Under the pieces are notes generated by a model. It was not told the origin of the DNA. It saw only the letters and a program-made list of their open reading frames with translations, and searched no databases. From Atriophallophorus winterbourni (Eukaryota > Platyhelminthes > Trematoda > Plagiorchiida > Microphallidae): a stretch of 64,000 nt of DNA. Shown here piece by piece: positions 21,431 through 32,129 of the stretch. The stretch spans positions 62,001 through 126,000 of the forward strand of contig JACCGJ010006490.1 in NCBI GenBank assembly GCA_013407085.1, written 5' to 3'. Made by a program: the position numbers and the translations under genes. Numbering within the stretch: the stretch's first letter is position 1; every line of letters starts with the position of its first letter.

Positions 21431-22205
21431 TTCCAAACATAAGGCATATATACAAGTTGTGCATGTTCAACGTGGGTACGACCAACCCGTTCATTAACAT
21501 GAGCCCACATCCATGTAAATAGGATTTAAACCCATGATCATGAATAAATATGCTCAATTTCAAGATTTTGCATCACACAACTACACACACCACTACCATT
21601 TACATTCTGTTTGCACACAACAGTTTAGGACGTTAGGATCAAGATCCGCATGCGTTAGAAACAGTGGAAGAATGGTATGTTACTGTATGTTATTGTTGGA
21701 AAAGATTGATACGACCATCGCGTTCATTCATATGTGCCCACAATCTTGTAGATAGTGTTTACACACATGACCATGAACAATAATGCTCATTTGCTGGCAT
21801 CTCTATCGAATACACACCACACGACCGGTTTCGTGCTTTGTACACTCATGGGGTATGGACATTAGAATCAGGATCCACATGCCATTTGAACAGTGGAAAT
21901 AATTTAATAAGGTTCCGTTTGTACACACTGCTGGTTAAGGTTGGTACGACCACACCGTTAATTTACATCAGCCCACATTCATATAATTACAACCTATGAT
22001 CATCAAGCAAAAGTTCATTAAGAGCCATTTCCATCTCACGCACACCGTACGACCAGTTGCGTGCTGTTTGCACGCGCCAGTTATTGACAGTATGATCAGT
22101 ATGGGAATGCGCTTGAAACAGTGGAAGAATGCACATTTGCATGCATTTTGTTCACAAACACACACTTACCATGACTGGGTTCGTGCAGTTGGCCCTAATG
22201 ATATA
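21430..22205 (-). mobile_element. Family-A array, minus strand, about three to four units
   Basis: Repeated blocks GGTACGACCAACC / GTTAGGATCAAGATCCGCATG / AAACAGTGGAAGAAT are family A read in reverse. HHR positions lie near 21,585-21,640, 21,813-21,860 (ACGACCGGTTTCGTGC intact, CTGATGAG changed to CCCATGAG), 22,037-22,085 and 22,155-22,200. All have core changes. Unit spacing is about 215-235 bp. It ends where a plus-strand pair of units begins, giving an inverted arrangement. Confidence 0.75.
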
Positions 22206-22600
22206 AAGACTATGAGGTGATTAGTTTGAACAGGTTGCTCGTACCAACCTTAACCATCAGAAGCATACAGGAGCAACTTGTTTACCAATATTCCATTGTT
22301 TCAAACACACGCGAATTGTGATTTACTGCCTCAACATTATGAGTGCAAATAGCATGGAAACGGTTGTGTTGCAGGCAAATAAGCATTTTTATGGTCATAG
22401 GTTCAAACCCTATCTACATGTGTGTGAACCAATGTTAACGAACGGGTTGGTCATACCTATCTTAACCAAAAGTGCCGTGCAAGGGGAACTTGTTCACCAT
22501 TGTTCCAGTGTTTCAAACACATGCGGATTCTGATCCTACCTTCCTGATATGATGAGTGCAAACCGTAGGTTTTGGGGGGTGTATGTGAGCATTAGATATA
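22205..22600 (+). mobile_element. Family-A pair, plus strand
   Basis: Two units start with AACAGGTTGCTCGTACCAACC near 22,231 and GGGTTGGTCATACC near 22,443. HHR positions are near 22,330-22,375 (CATTATGAGTGCAAATAGCATGG) and 22,545-22,590 (ATGATGAGTGCAAACCG). Neither keeps a full core. The pair faces the minus-strand array directly to its left. Confidence 0.7.
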
Positions 22601-22609
22601 CACATTTTT

Positions 22610-23600
22610 ACATACTTCTCCATGCTGTCATCTATATAATCCATTGTACTGGATGTGCACAAAAGTTTCAGCAATTATTCGTGTTTGATTCATAGTTGTT
22701 TTAACTTGTTTAAATTTGCGAAATTTACAGATGCCAACGAGAAGAAAATTCAATGCATTCGAGAATTACATATATATTAGGAGACATTTTTGAGATGAAC
22801 ATAGCTGATGATGGAATGATAATAAGTAGACTATATGACAAATTATTGGACGTGAAGTTTTGCGAATCATCTCATCGAACAGTTTACTCAAAAACGGTGT
22901 TCATGCGACGCGAATTCCTAAACACGCGAGAAATATGTTTTGACAAGTGAAGAACAAAGTCAGATGCACATGGACTTAGATAAGCTGAACAAAAAAGAGA
23001 AAAAATGTCAAACGAAATTTCCGTATTTGCATGAATTTGCTTGCATCGACCCATCTGGTGGGGGTAGTATGATCGGGATCGGCATTGTTTAAATTATTTA
23101 AAGATAAGCTAAGTTTAATAACCCTCACCGTACTACATCCATGATGAAATAGTGGTTATAATTCGCACCTTCAATAATGTTCAATAGAGCAATTACGAGC
23201 ATCAGGGTACTACATATCCTGTTATATTGTATATATGCAATAATAATCTGTTCGAGACCACGGGATAACCTATTTAAAATTGCGTGTAAATGATTAAACA
23301 GGCCTATATTCAACCGTTTTTTTTTCGATGAGCAAATCCGGATAGTTGTATGCCATTTCTACATTCCTTGAGGACAAGGTGGATTTGATTTACTACATAA
23401 GTTGTGCGTAAATTCGGAACAAAAACAGTGTGCAACAACTTATAAAAGAATGTGATCCTTCCTCAAATAATTTTGATATTTTTTCACATTTTAACAAAGA
23501 AAACAAATCGTTTATTCAAACGGGAAATGTATGATGATGCTTTTGCTCAGTAACACCATATAAATGAGCAAAGCAAAAAAGCACTTCAATTATGATTGTC
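22610..23600. other. No feature supported
   Basis: Intron-like AT-rich sequence. The plus-strand ORF at 22,753-22,950 has no counterpart in copy 2 and no motif. The part from about 23,330 aligns with copy 2 from about 53,850. Confidence 0.5.
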
Positions 23601-23625
23601 TAAACAAAGCGACTGTTAAAGTAAC

Positions 23626-23860
23626 ATTTCCTCATTCCGTATTTGTCTTTCATTGGCAGACGGATGAGAACCATCTTGTTGCGCGCACTCGAAACTAATT
23701 TTGCTTTAAAGAGCATCGGTGTGTTCCAACCGGGTGATTTATCGGAGAACAGAAACGAGACCTTGAAATCAACTTCAGCGTGAACCATCTCAAATTGCCC
23801 AGCAATCGTACTCGCAACACAGAAGACGATGTCGTTCATTAGTTGGAACATTCCGATTAC
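23626..23860 (-). CDS. Coding exon, SEA-like segment (copy 1)
   Basis: The minus-strand exon follows a TTCTCTAACAG acceptor. It encodes VIGMFQLMNDIVFCVAS, then EVDFKVSFLFSDKSPG and KAKLVSSARNKMVLIRLP. The paralogous exon at 54,134-54,362 keeps the frame, with a two-codon length difference and mostly conservative changes. The downstream end is uncertain. I place it at a weak GTTAC donor because the two copies stop resembling each other there; otherwise the frame runs to a stop at 23,600, making it terminal. Alternating hydrophobic strands suggest an extracellular alpha/beta fold, but no family is certain. Confidence 0.6.
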
Positions 23861-23989
23861 CTGTTAGAGAAATATTCTGACATGAAACAATATTTTCACA
23901 TGTTGATTCCAATCGTATAAATGATGCATGGCAAGCGATGAAAACGGAAAGTAGGGCGCACAAATTGTGAATAATGTATCAGACAAACC

Positions 23990-24130
23990 AGTTTGCGCTT
24001 GTTAGTCACTGCTCCATAGCATACGGATCCGGATCGTACTGCCCTACTTGATTAGTTCATACGGCACTAAACCGGTCGTGATGTATGTGTTATATTAATG
24101 CCTGCAAATCAAAAGTCTCACACCGTAACT
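23990..24130 (+). mobile_element. Family-A partial copy, shared by both segment copies
   Basis: The sequence contains GGATCCGGATCGTACTGCCCTAC, then CTTGATTAG (24,048) and CTAAACCGGTCGTGATG, and ends in CCTGCAAATCAAAA. The paralogous copy at 54,590-54,720 has lost 14 bp of the core (CCCTAC joined directly to GGCACGAAAC). The insertion therefore predates the segmental duplication. Confidence 0.65.
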
Positions 24131-24419
24131 TTGATTCGGATCAAATTCATGCAGCATTGGAAATGTTGAGACAAATTCTGGAAAAATTGTTTCGCCAGTA
24201 TATACTCTTCGATCCCAAATTTTTAACAATATTAAATGAAATGGCATCAGTAAAATTTGAATTTTGAACATGAGTGCAAATCCATCTCTGTAATACAAAG
24301 CTATTCAATACATTTCAAGTCTTGTAAATTATATTGGTCTCAAGAGAATATAGATTTACAAAATCCAAAGAACACAATTTAACTGCAAATAATATCACGA
24401 GTAAACGCAATTCAGAACA

Positions 24420-25830
24420 GCGATTCTCAGATTAGCTCAGCCAGATATCTGCATAGAAATTGCGCACAATGTTTGAGTATATTTGAGTTACTTTTTTAAA
24501 TCGGTAGAGATTTTGTGGGATTCATAGATATTAGAGTTCCCAGAGCCTCTACTGTGATAAGGATTATCATAACCAATGGGATACAAGGCGTCACCTCTGT
24601 ATCCAGTCTTAAATCAACGTATTTCATTGGACAACATACTGTAGCACACTAGTTCATGAGTTCGCAATATCGCTGCAGTAGTTGTCATCCCAATGTGCTC
24701 TGTAAGGCCATAACTCCTCGTTTTACTATGGACTGCTTGTTCGTAATCTGGTAAAGGAGTTTTGGAGTTTGCACAAGTTTAGACAGTATATCAGTTTGGT
24801 ACTGCTTTTTGTCGTCAGTAATAAGTGTATTAACATGTTGCTACGCGTTTGAAATGTTTCCTACGTTAATTCGTTGGTTAACTGGCGAGGGTTTCTTCAA
24901 GCTACATTCCGTATTTCAATCAATTTCAGAGTGCGACTATGAATTTTGAATCTGAATGCATTTGTACACTGTTGACTTCGATTGCAGAGTTTGAGTTTAA
25001 AATGCATGCCGCTGCCCATTTAATCCCATGCCTTAAATTTGATAGTCGTTGATCAGAGTTTGGGCGTTTGATAGGCTTCCGACAGTATTACATATATTAT
25101 GATTATTGTTGAATCACTTATTCGGTGTGCTGACTACAAGTAGTCGAAATCAAAAACCAAATGATCGCTAGAAGTTACCAGAATAACATATGTAATGTTT
25201 TTTACAAATTTTTCTTCAGTTATCAAGCTTAGCTCCACAATTGGAGGGATATCAGTCCCTGTTAATATTGGATGGCTTTTCATGTAATTAAAAAACCATA
25301 ATATCTTCCCAGAGCCCACGGAAGATGGTACTAATGGGTGTATAAGAAATTTTTTTATAATTCAATGCGTTGAGCAGATTAGAGTCACCAATTATCAAGA
25401 TTCTTTTTTGGTATATCGAGGCAATTCGGTGTATCCTAACTAGAGGAGACGAATTATAATCCGATGGGGATAATAGTGGAAGATAAATTATACCGATTAT
25501 GTAATCATCGCTTATTGTCGTTGACAACAAGCACCATAGTGTGTCATAAAATACCAAGTAAAAATTGGTGTGTTCTATGCATGAGACATTTTAATCATTA
25601 TAGCGTGCTACAATTCTTACTCATGATGCACGGTCTTGGGGGAGCATTGTCATGGCAGCAATCGCTAAATCATAATCTTGGAATTTCGTGTTCAGCCAGG
25701 TTTCGAGATGGTTTTGTCTCACACAGCGACAATTTCGTCAAATTTGTTGATCGAGCATTGGGCATTGGTATGAAGGCATTCAAGTATAGTTTGTTAAGCG
25801 AAGATTAGTGGTGTTATGTGAGGATACAAC
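24420..25830 (-). mobile_element. Old CR1-like LINE relic (endonuclease and linker)
   Basis: Read on the minus strand, 25,560-25,300 gives YDTLWCLLSTTISDDYIIGI and RILIIGDSNLLNALN, parallel to TDTLWCSLTLTSGDQYIIGV and QILIMGDFNIPQL in the 45.2-kb LINE. 25,190-25,140 gives SSDHLVFDFDYL, the end of the APE-type endonuclease. Weaker linker sequence (PKLLYQI..KQS) follows near 24,780. The same relic is at 55,040-56,330, so it was inserted before the duplication. It is probably intronic. Confidence 0.65.
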
Positions 25831-25834
25831 CGTC

Positions 25835-27170
25835 ATTCCGAAATACTCTGTTTATAAAGAGTTCAGTAGTGTATCGGCCATGCTGATATTTTTAGGTTGA
25901 GAGGTGGAAATACAATTACCTTGTTTAGCACGAAACATTAATCCATCTGGTTTTAGCACACACATGAGTGTAATTGGAAGTCATATTATGAAGCCACTGT
26001 TATGTATGTTTGCCACATCCAAATCTCTATGACCTGTACAAAATTAACTCGTTACTGTCACTGATAAAACAATGAGTTCTATACTGCCACATTTCGATCC
26101 GGAACTTTCCGTTAGGAAGCACTGCCCCTTGTGAACAAAACAGCCAATCGCAGATTGCCCTGAAATGGCAAACTACTTTTAGTCAGCTAAAGCATTTCAA
26201 CTCAGTCATCGGTTTGAACTTTGATAATTATCGATGCATTACTGATACATAATCGATATATGTTGTTTCAAAAACGTTCTACCCTCTTGTACTTATCTTC
26301 GCAATTAGGGTTCAAATAAATGGTTATTTCCGATCATTTGGCTTTCCGACTTTATAAGTTAGTATCCAATGGTTTACGAAATTTTCGCAATTTTATTGCT
26401 GCAACCGTTGGAACCTACTGGCTTTATTGAATGCCCTTCTGAAGCAAAAACGTTTTCTCGCCTAGATTTCGAATCATACATAGAATATACCCCGATGCAT
26501 TTCTTACATACATGCACGACTCCGGAAGATATTTTTGTCAAACTTAGGAACTTTGCTTGTAAAACCGTATGGCAGACCAGCTAGATCATCGTGGATGAAA
26601 CGACTTTCGTGAACATTTAAATATAATTGACTTCATGAATAAAACGCACTTCTTCACATATTCCCATGGAAGTTGTCTTCGAGCTTCGATAAACGGCTGA
26701 CAGTTCTTATGAAATACAGAAAATAATTTGTGTAATTTTAATTACACTATTATTACGAAATAATGTAAAAACACTCATGATCTAAGCGAAGTGTGTTTTG
26801 ACTTAAATGTTTAAGTTTCAATTGTGTTGAGGGCGTTTTGATTTATACAGTGCATATTGAGGTTCACGCCTAATTTTCTGTTAGCAAGCCGAATCGAGGA
26901 ACCTATATGCATTTTGATCTTGTTATAAACAATATGGTTTTTTAAGTTTTAACATTGTATCACTTTGTGAACGTTGACATAAATCACCTCATTTAATGTT
27001 TCAAATTTTTTCAACAAAACAGCAGATTTTCTCTCATGTATATTTATTCCTTGATCTCACTCTCTGATCAACAGAGCTCGTGCATTTCAGGCATGATTAG
27101 TTGGTTAGTTTCTAAAACACAAAGATGTTCATCTGCGTTTACCTAAACAAAGTTTTCATGACCAAAGCCC
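25835..27170. other. Intron-like, no feature supported
   Basis: Parts (26,580-27,150) align with 56,310-56,870 in copy 2. 26,340-26,585 has an open plus-strand frame without a second copy. No exon with supported splice sites was found. Confidence 0.5.
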
Positions 27171-27174
27171 TTCT

Positions 27175-27255
27175 ACATTTTTTGGGTACATGTGATTGAA
27201 CAGTTTGTTCATACCAATCTGGTCCAACAGTGGCCCAGACGTGCAAATCGTTTGT
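27175..27255 (+). mobile_element. Family-A 5' fragment
   Basis: GTACATGTGATTGAACAGTT, TTCATACCAATCTG and CCAACAGTGGC match the 5' half of family A. The HHR half is missing. The homologous fragment in copy 2 lies near 56,930-56,990. Confidence 0.6.
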
Positions 27256-27618
27256 ATTATAAAAATTGAATTTTTATCATGAAATTGATGTTGCAATCAT
27301 GGTCATTATATAATGTTTAGGAACATGGATAATACAGCACAGATTTTATGAATTCGCCACGGAAATATCGCATGTGCTTCCGTTTTAGAACATGAATATT
27401 GTGAGTAATCAGTGACGCACAAACACTCTAAAAATTGGTCATTTTATCGCTTATGAGTGACATAGGCCATTTGAAATGGGTGAATTAGGTGTTTGCTAAA
27501 CCAAAATTGAACATTTTTTCTTTTCTTGAAAGTTACCAAATGTTTGATATATTTTGTGATTTTCCACATTGATACAAAATACAAAAATACAAATACAAAA
27601 AATATTGCATGAACTTAC

Positions 27619-27928
27619 TTAAAATATCCTTTGTTTGTCCCAAATAATCTGCAAGTATATCGACAGCATGATAGATGTGTAATGATTTTTGACTCAGATT
27701 AGTGCACCTATTCTATATCGTTATAGTTACTCAAATGTTTTACATTTCTAAAGCGATTGGACTCACATTCGCAAGCGACGTCGGTAATTTGCCAAGCATT
27801 CACGACTTCCTCGGTCAGCATCAACAACATTTTATTGAATTCGAGTTGATTAGATTATTTACCTCGATACTCCAACCTCAAATCGGCTGGCCGAAATCGA
27901 AGTTGCAAGAACGCGTGATTGGATGTAG
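27619..27928 (-). pseudogene. Decayed copy of the 313-nt exon
   Basis: The exon aligns with 57,320-57,632, and both splice sites look preserved (CAGCCCAG acceptor, GTAAGTTC donor). The frame starts FLQLRFRPADLRLEYRGK, but the next codon is TAA (plus positions 27,855-27,857) where the other copy has TAT. Further on, VKHLSNYNDIE is followed by another stop. The module in this segment copy therefore cannot be translated through this exon. Confidence 0.65.
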
Positions 27929-28079
27929 CTGGGCTGAGTCCGGTATCCAGATCGTCACAATTAACATCGAGATGCTTTACCGTGGTGAACAAATGCTTTA
28001 CCTTGAACAATGTATAAAAACGGTATCAATCGTCCAAGTTAGATCCGAATGAACGTGAGCAATATCTTGATGTGTTCAG

Positions 28080-28950
28080 CGAATGTGATGTAAGAAAATT
28101 CGAATGATCACACCGGAATATATTTAGCCGAGAAAAGGGGAAACTGTCAACTTACATAACCACAGGCTGATCCAGTAACAGTTAACCACAATGAATCCAA
28201 TTCCAATTGCACATGATACACTATTGACGAATAAGAGGTATATTTAACATGAAGCTTTTACTCGTGCAATAAAAAATGAAGACAAGTTTTCCAAGGAATT
28301 TATATCTATGGCGGCGGTGCTATTGATTGCAAATGTGGTTTGGAGATTCTAACTGATGCGGCTTATTTATATAATGAAACATGCTACTGCAAAGTAGACC
28401 AATACATTGACTGACCAAATCCGGATGTTGCGGGTGTCATTTATTCGTGAGAATAGCACAGAAAAGTGCTTGTAAATTCCACATCTTTATTGTTATAAAT
28501 TACTAAGTTTTATCAGGCTGAACCTTTCCAATCACGTAAACATTTTTTCCGCGCAGAATGTTAGTTTATAGAATTAACTTACCAATATCATCGGACGCAT
28601 TATCTATGTTTGTTGTAAACAAAACATGGATAAAAACATATTGCGTGTTAATCAATAAAATTGCGAAAATCAATTGTAGTAGATTAATTATGATTACAAA
28701 AGATTGCAGACTCGAAGAAGAGAAAGAATGTAAAACATATATTGGAGTATATTCAAACTTTCATTTTTACGTTATCGCTTAATAGAAATAAATGTTATGT
28801 ACGAACTGAGAGCAAAAATCAGAGTCAAACAAATCATTAATTAAAAAAAGTGAGATATTCAAAACTGTTCCGTCACATTATTCATATGACTTGATCTTCC
28901 TGAATGAAGCTTGCAGTATTCAATCTCAGAAATACAACAAGCTAAACTAC
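28080..28950. other. Intron-like, paralogous to 57,770-58,620
   Basis: Aligns with copy 2 but shows no conserved frame or splice-bounded exon. Confidence 0.5.
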
Positions 28951-28956
28951 TCGTAG

Positions 28957-28957
28957 A

Positions 28958-28988
<31 letters not shown>

Positions 28989-29026
28989 TATATGAATATA
29001 TGATATATGAATATATATATATATGT
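28957..29026. repeat. TA-rich microsatellite
   Basis: (TA)n with TATGAATATATG interruptions. It is not present at the homologous place in copy 2 (58,650-58,680), so it expanded after duplication or was lost there. Confidence 0.9.
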
Positions 29027-29041
29027 TGATTGTAAACTTAC

Positions 29042-29288
29042 CGGCGTCGTTTAAAAAATTGAATTCGAAATTTTCCTTGCATTCGCTTCCCGCTGGATGG
29101 CGAGCATGTTGCAGCAGTTTTGGATATGATGTCCAAGTTTCCATTGGCCAAACGAGCTGCTTGTTGATCTTCACTTTGGGGCCGATTAGAGTGACAAGTG
29201 CGCCATAAATAGATTTGTAATCAACTGTTCGCAGTTCCCGATTAAATTTAATTGCATTTTGCGTAAATTTTGCAGTTGCCACAGTCAG
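29042..29288 (-). CDS. 247-nt coding exon (copy 1), unnamed extracellular-type protein
   Basis: The minus-strand exon runs from a CCATTTAG acceptor to a GTAAGTTT donor. It encodes LTVATAKFTQNAIKFNRELR, then YGALVTLIGPKVKINKQ and HARHPAGSECKENFEFNFLN. Phase: it starts on a codon and ends with one extra base. The exon at 58,689-58,935 has the same length, phase and splice sites, and differences are mostly single substitutions, so this exon is well preserved even though its neighbours in this copy are broken. No family is recognised. Confidence 0.7.
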
Positions 29289-29452
29289 CTAAATGGAAAA
29301 ATACTTTTTCGCATATTTTGCGCAATTATGTCTAGTACATCAGTGAAGCTGGTAAATATATATAAAATTGACAAGCTCGTTGAGCTTTTAGCATTAAATA
29401 ATTATAGCGATTACTTTAAATCCTTTGGGAAAATATAAGATAGACTGTCTGT

Positions 29453-29489
<37 letters not shown>
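29453..29489. repeat. TA microsatellite
   Basis: About 17 uninterrupted TA units. Not found at the matching place in copy 2. Confidence 0.9.
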
Positions 29490-29824
29490 TACTTTAAAAA
29501 GAGGCATTTTTCCAAAATACGTTAGAGCAGATACTGCTCACGCTGACATCGTCAAAAGCCGCTGATCGCTCAACTCTTGTCGATCACTGAGAGCGATGCA
29601 TCGGAGATTGTTTCTTCCTAATCGGACAGTTCTGAAATTCAAAGTCTCCGAAGCATAAAATCATCATACGCTTGTGAGGTATATCGATCGGCGGGGAATA
29701 ACAACATATTTGTCGATTCTATTAGATAGTTAGTTCATTCATTTATAACACGCTGTTGATTTCATATATTTTCTCGAAATAATTTTTAACGGAAGATTAA
29801 GCACGGTAAAAATCTCAAACTCAC

Positions 29825-29862
29825 CGGTTGTTTAATATAATCGATATTCCTTTCCGAAAATG
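29825..29862 (-). CDS. Possible 38-nt exon
   Basis: On the minus strand CGTTCAAG precedes CATTTTCGGAAAGG..CAACCG, and a GTGAGT donor follows. Phase would link the 217-nt exon (ends with one extra base) to the 247-nt exon (starts on a codon). In copy 2 the donor is conserved (near 59,476), but no acceptor gives the same phase, so the call is weak. Confidence 0.3.
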
Positions 29863-29899
29863 CTTGAACGATCGGCATTATTTTATTGTCAATACACAA

Positions 29900-30580
29900 A
29901 TGACTGGCGTAAAGAAATTCTGAGGATGATTAAATCAAATGCATCATTTTTGATATCCATCAAACAGGTATTCTAATTAACTATTATATATTCGTGATGA
30001 TAATTGTAATGTCTTTTGACGTGTTGAAGTCAATCTAATTTATTTTAAATACTTTCTATTCACAATATTTTAGTCTAATTCATCTTAGTTTATCTGATAT
30101 CTTGTAAACGTTTTGAGATATGATTCAAATTCTAAACGTTCGAGAATGGTGCAAAAGACAAATATGTTAACTGTTATTTAAATATATCACGCTAACATTC
30201 CTTTTTTATTTGAGGCTCTCAGTAAAATTCTCGTTGAAACAGGAAAAGTGGTCCAAAATTGATAAATCATGAATTTAAATGAAGCGACACAGTAATGTGA
30301 TTCATGTGCGTTGAGCTGGCATTGTAGCAGTAATACGTTTCGTCGTCATTAGCCGACCTTGTTGCGAACACAACGCACAACTTCTAACCCCTGAGTTGAA
30401 AGTATTCGCTTCAATATAAAAAAGATTGGTATCTGTGAAACTTGAAACAATGATTTCTTTATTTATAGAAATAATATATGTTGAAACTCACGATAATGTC
30501 CTGATTTCTCTTTATCTAAGATTATAAAAAATAATTCCGAATAGAGAAACAGAAAATGATTAAAAAATTATAATCTGCAT
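29900..30580. other. Intron-like, paralogous to 59,530-60,240
   Basis: Long stretches are shared with copy 2 (for example GACTGGCGTAAAGAAATTCTG at 29,903 and 59,561), without a conserved frame. Confidence 0.5.
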
Positions 30581-30589
30581 GCATTTCCA

Positions 30590-30700
30590 AAAGACACACC
30601 CCAGGACCGCTTAGGTGCGGTTGCACTCAACAGGTACGGACAGTAAGATCAGGCTCAACCTGCGCTTCGAACAGTGGGAGAACTTATTTCATATTTAGTG
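30590..30700 (-). mobile_element. Family-A fragment with HHR position
   Basis: Read on the minus strand, this gives CTGTTGAGTGCAACCGCACC and GCGGTCCTGGGGTGTGTC, then the TGCATGCA end. The copy-2 counterpart at 60,255-60,350 has an intact CTGATGAG. Both have lost the GAAA strand. Confidence 0.65.
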
Positions 30701-30904
30701 AACAGAAATCGAGCAATATTTCGTCGCAGCATACCACTAGCGTACGTTTTAATCTAACATATATATATAACAACATTTAAATTCTAATAGATTTCGCTCA
30801 GGATGTTTGGCTTTCTATGGAATTAACACTATTTTACACTATATCGATGTTCCCTTCTAAATTAATTTTCATTAAATATTAAGATTTCTGAAACTATTAC
30901 TCAC

Positions 30905-31121
30905 CGTGTGAAAAATTTGGCTCTACTGGTGTGATTGCAATTACGTTGAATCCACGTTGTTCCATCAAAACTTTCAGGCGAAAATTGGTCGTAAATTTTG
31001 GAGAACGTGAAGTGTACTTTACCTCGTGTGTTTCAAACTCGAGAACAAATTGTAGGCTAAGTATATCAGGCATGTATTTGTAACGAAGTATCTTCAGATC
31101 TTTTAAACCCGTAACATTCAT
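30905..31121 (-). pseudogene. 217-nt exon copy with lost splice acceptor
   Basis: The exon matches 60,578-60,794 in length and donor (GTGAGT). It encodes MNVTGLKDLKILRYKYMPDI, then LQFVLEFETHEVK and RGFNVIAITPVEPNFSH. In copy 2 the acceptor reads TTTCACAG before ATG, but here it reads TTTCACAA. The frame itself stays open. Either an alternative upstream acceptor is used or the exon is skipped. It looks SEA-like only by its strand pattern. Confidence 0.6.
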
Positions 31122-31244
31122 TTGTGAAATCATAATAACCACACTATGAATACGGTCAATTATTATCGTGTCTTGTAGTGGTTAACAATGTTTCGGTGGA
31201 AAACCAAAAGAAGTCAAAACCATTCCAATCACTACTTATATGAA

Positions 31245-31460
31245 CAATTTGTGCAGGTGAGCCACTGTTGGATAAGGCTGGCATGATGAACCAGTCCAAT
31301 CTTACGTGTCTACGCATATGTGGCTGGGGCTAAACTCATTGCCTAGAAAAAATGTTCTCATTTGCCTTCATATTCATCGCATGCACAACATAATCTGTTT
31401 TGTCCTGTTTGCATTCATCAGACAGGCACAGTACAAGCACGATCCACATGACGTTGAAAC
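31245..31460 (-). mobile_element. Family-A unit
   Basis: In reverse, the unit shows CTGATGAATGCAAACAGGAC (31,421 down) and the ACTGGTTCATCATGCCAGCC and CCACTGTT parts. The homologous unit in copy 2 is at 60,935-61,130. The core has CTGATGA but an altered GAAA strand. Confidence 0.65.
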
Positions 31461-31617
31461 GATTGAGGATATTTTCAACTTCATCTACATGATTGTGAGC
31501 ATATTTGATTAAGGAGACTCACGGCATTGAAGAATGATGATTTTAAGTTTCATTTTGTATCTCAATTATTCAAGGTAATTATTTGAAGATTGATGTGCTT
31601 TTTGTTTATATAAAGAT

Positions 31618-32128
31618 GTGGGGTGTGTGAGACGGAAAAGCATGCAAATGAATATTTTGTCCCATGGTTATGGGTTCAACCCCATTACAACTTGTGTTTG
31701 GACACGTGATTGAACAGGTTGGTCGTACCAACCTTATCCAAGAATGGCATACAAGCTCCCTTTGTTTACCATTCCTCCACTGTTTCAAGCGCATGCGGAT
31801 CCTGATCTTACTGTCCCTACCTGATGAGTGCAAACAGCACGAAACCGGGCGTGGGGTGTGTGTGACGGAAAAGCATGCAAATGAATATTTTGTCCCATGG
31901 TCATCGGTTTAACCCCATTACAACATGTGTTTGGACACATGTGATTGAACAGGTTGGTCGTACTAGCCTCATCTAACAGTGGCATACAAGCTCCCTTTGT
32001 TTACCATTCCTCCACTGTTTCAAACGCATGCGGACCCTGATCTTACTGTCCCTACCTGATGAGTGTAAGCAGCACGAAACCGGGTTTGGGGTGTGTGTGA
32101 CGGAAAAGCATGCAAATGAATATTTTGT
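31618..32128 (+). mobile_element. Family-A tandem array: two full monomers plus a 3' end
   Basis: GTGGGGTGTGTG starts at 31,618, 31,851 and (changed) 32,086, giving monomers of 233 and 235 bp. Each monomer has GCATGCAAATGAATATTTTG, a GGGTT(C/T)AACCCC block that fits a pol III B box, GTTGGTCGTACCAACCTTAT (first unit), CCTCCACTGTTTCAA and then the HHR. The array starts at the base after the predicted ribozyme cut and ends at ATTTTGT (32,128), the 3' end seen in other insertions. This fits reverse transcription of self-cleaved or circular multimeric RNA. Confidence 0.85.
31811..31860 (+). ncRNA. Hammerhead ribozyme core, family A, in the tandem array
   Basis: CTGATGA starts at 31,821. Stem II GTGC-AAACA-GCAC is perfect and GAAAC follows. 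Stem I pairs CCCTAC (before the core) with GTGGGG (after the cut), counting one U-G pair. The triplet before the cut (31,850/31,851) is GGC instead of GTC, so this copy should cleave poorly. The next unit (32,046-32,095) has a similar change. Confidence 0.75.
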
Positions 32129-32129
32129 T

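Noticed and set aside
28947..29040. Extension of the 247-nt exon into the TA repeat
   Set aside because: A consensus GTAAGTTT donor at 29,041 ends the exon, and the extension is not conserved in copy 2.
31606..31985. Several 66-82-codon ORFs in the hammerhead tandem array
   Set aside because: They repeat with the monomer and occur on both strands; the sequence is explained by the non-coding repeat.
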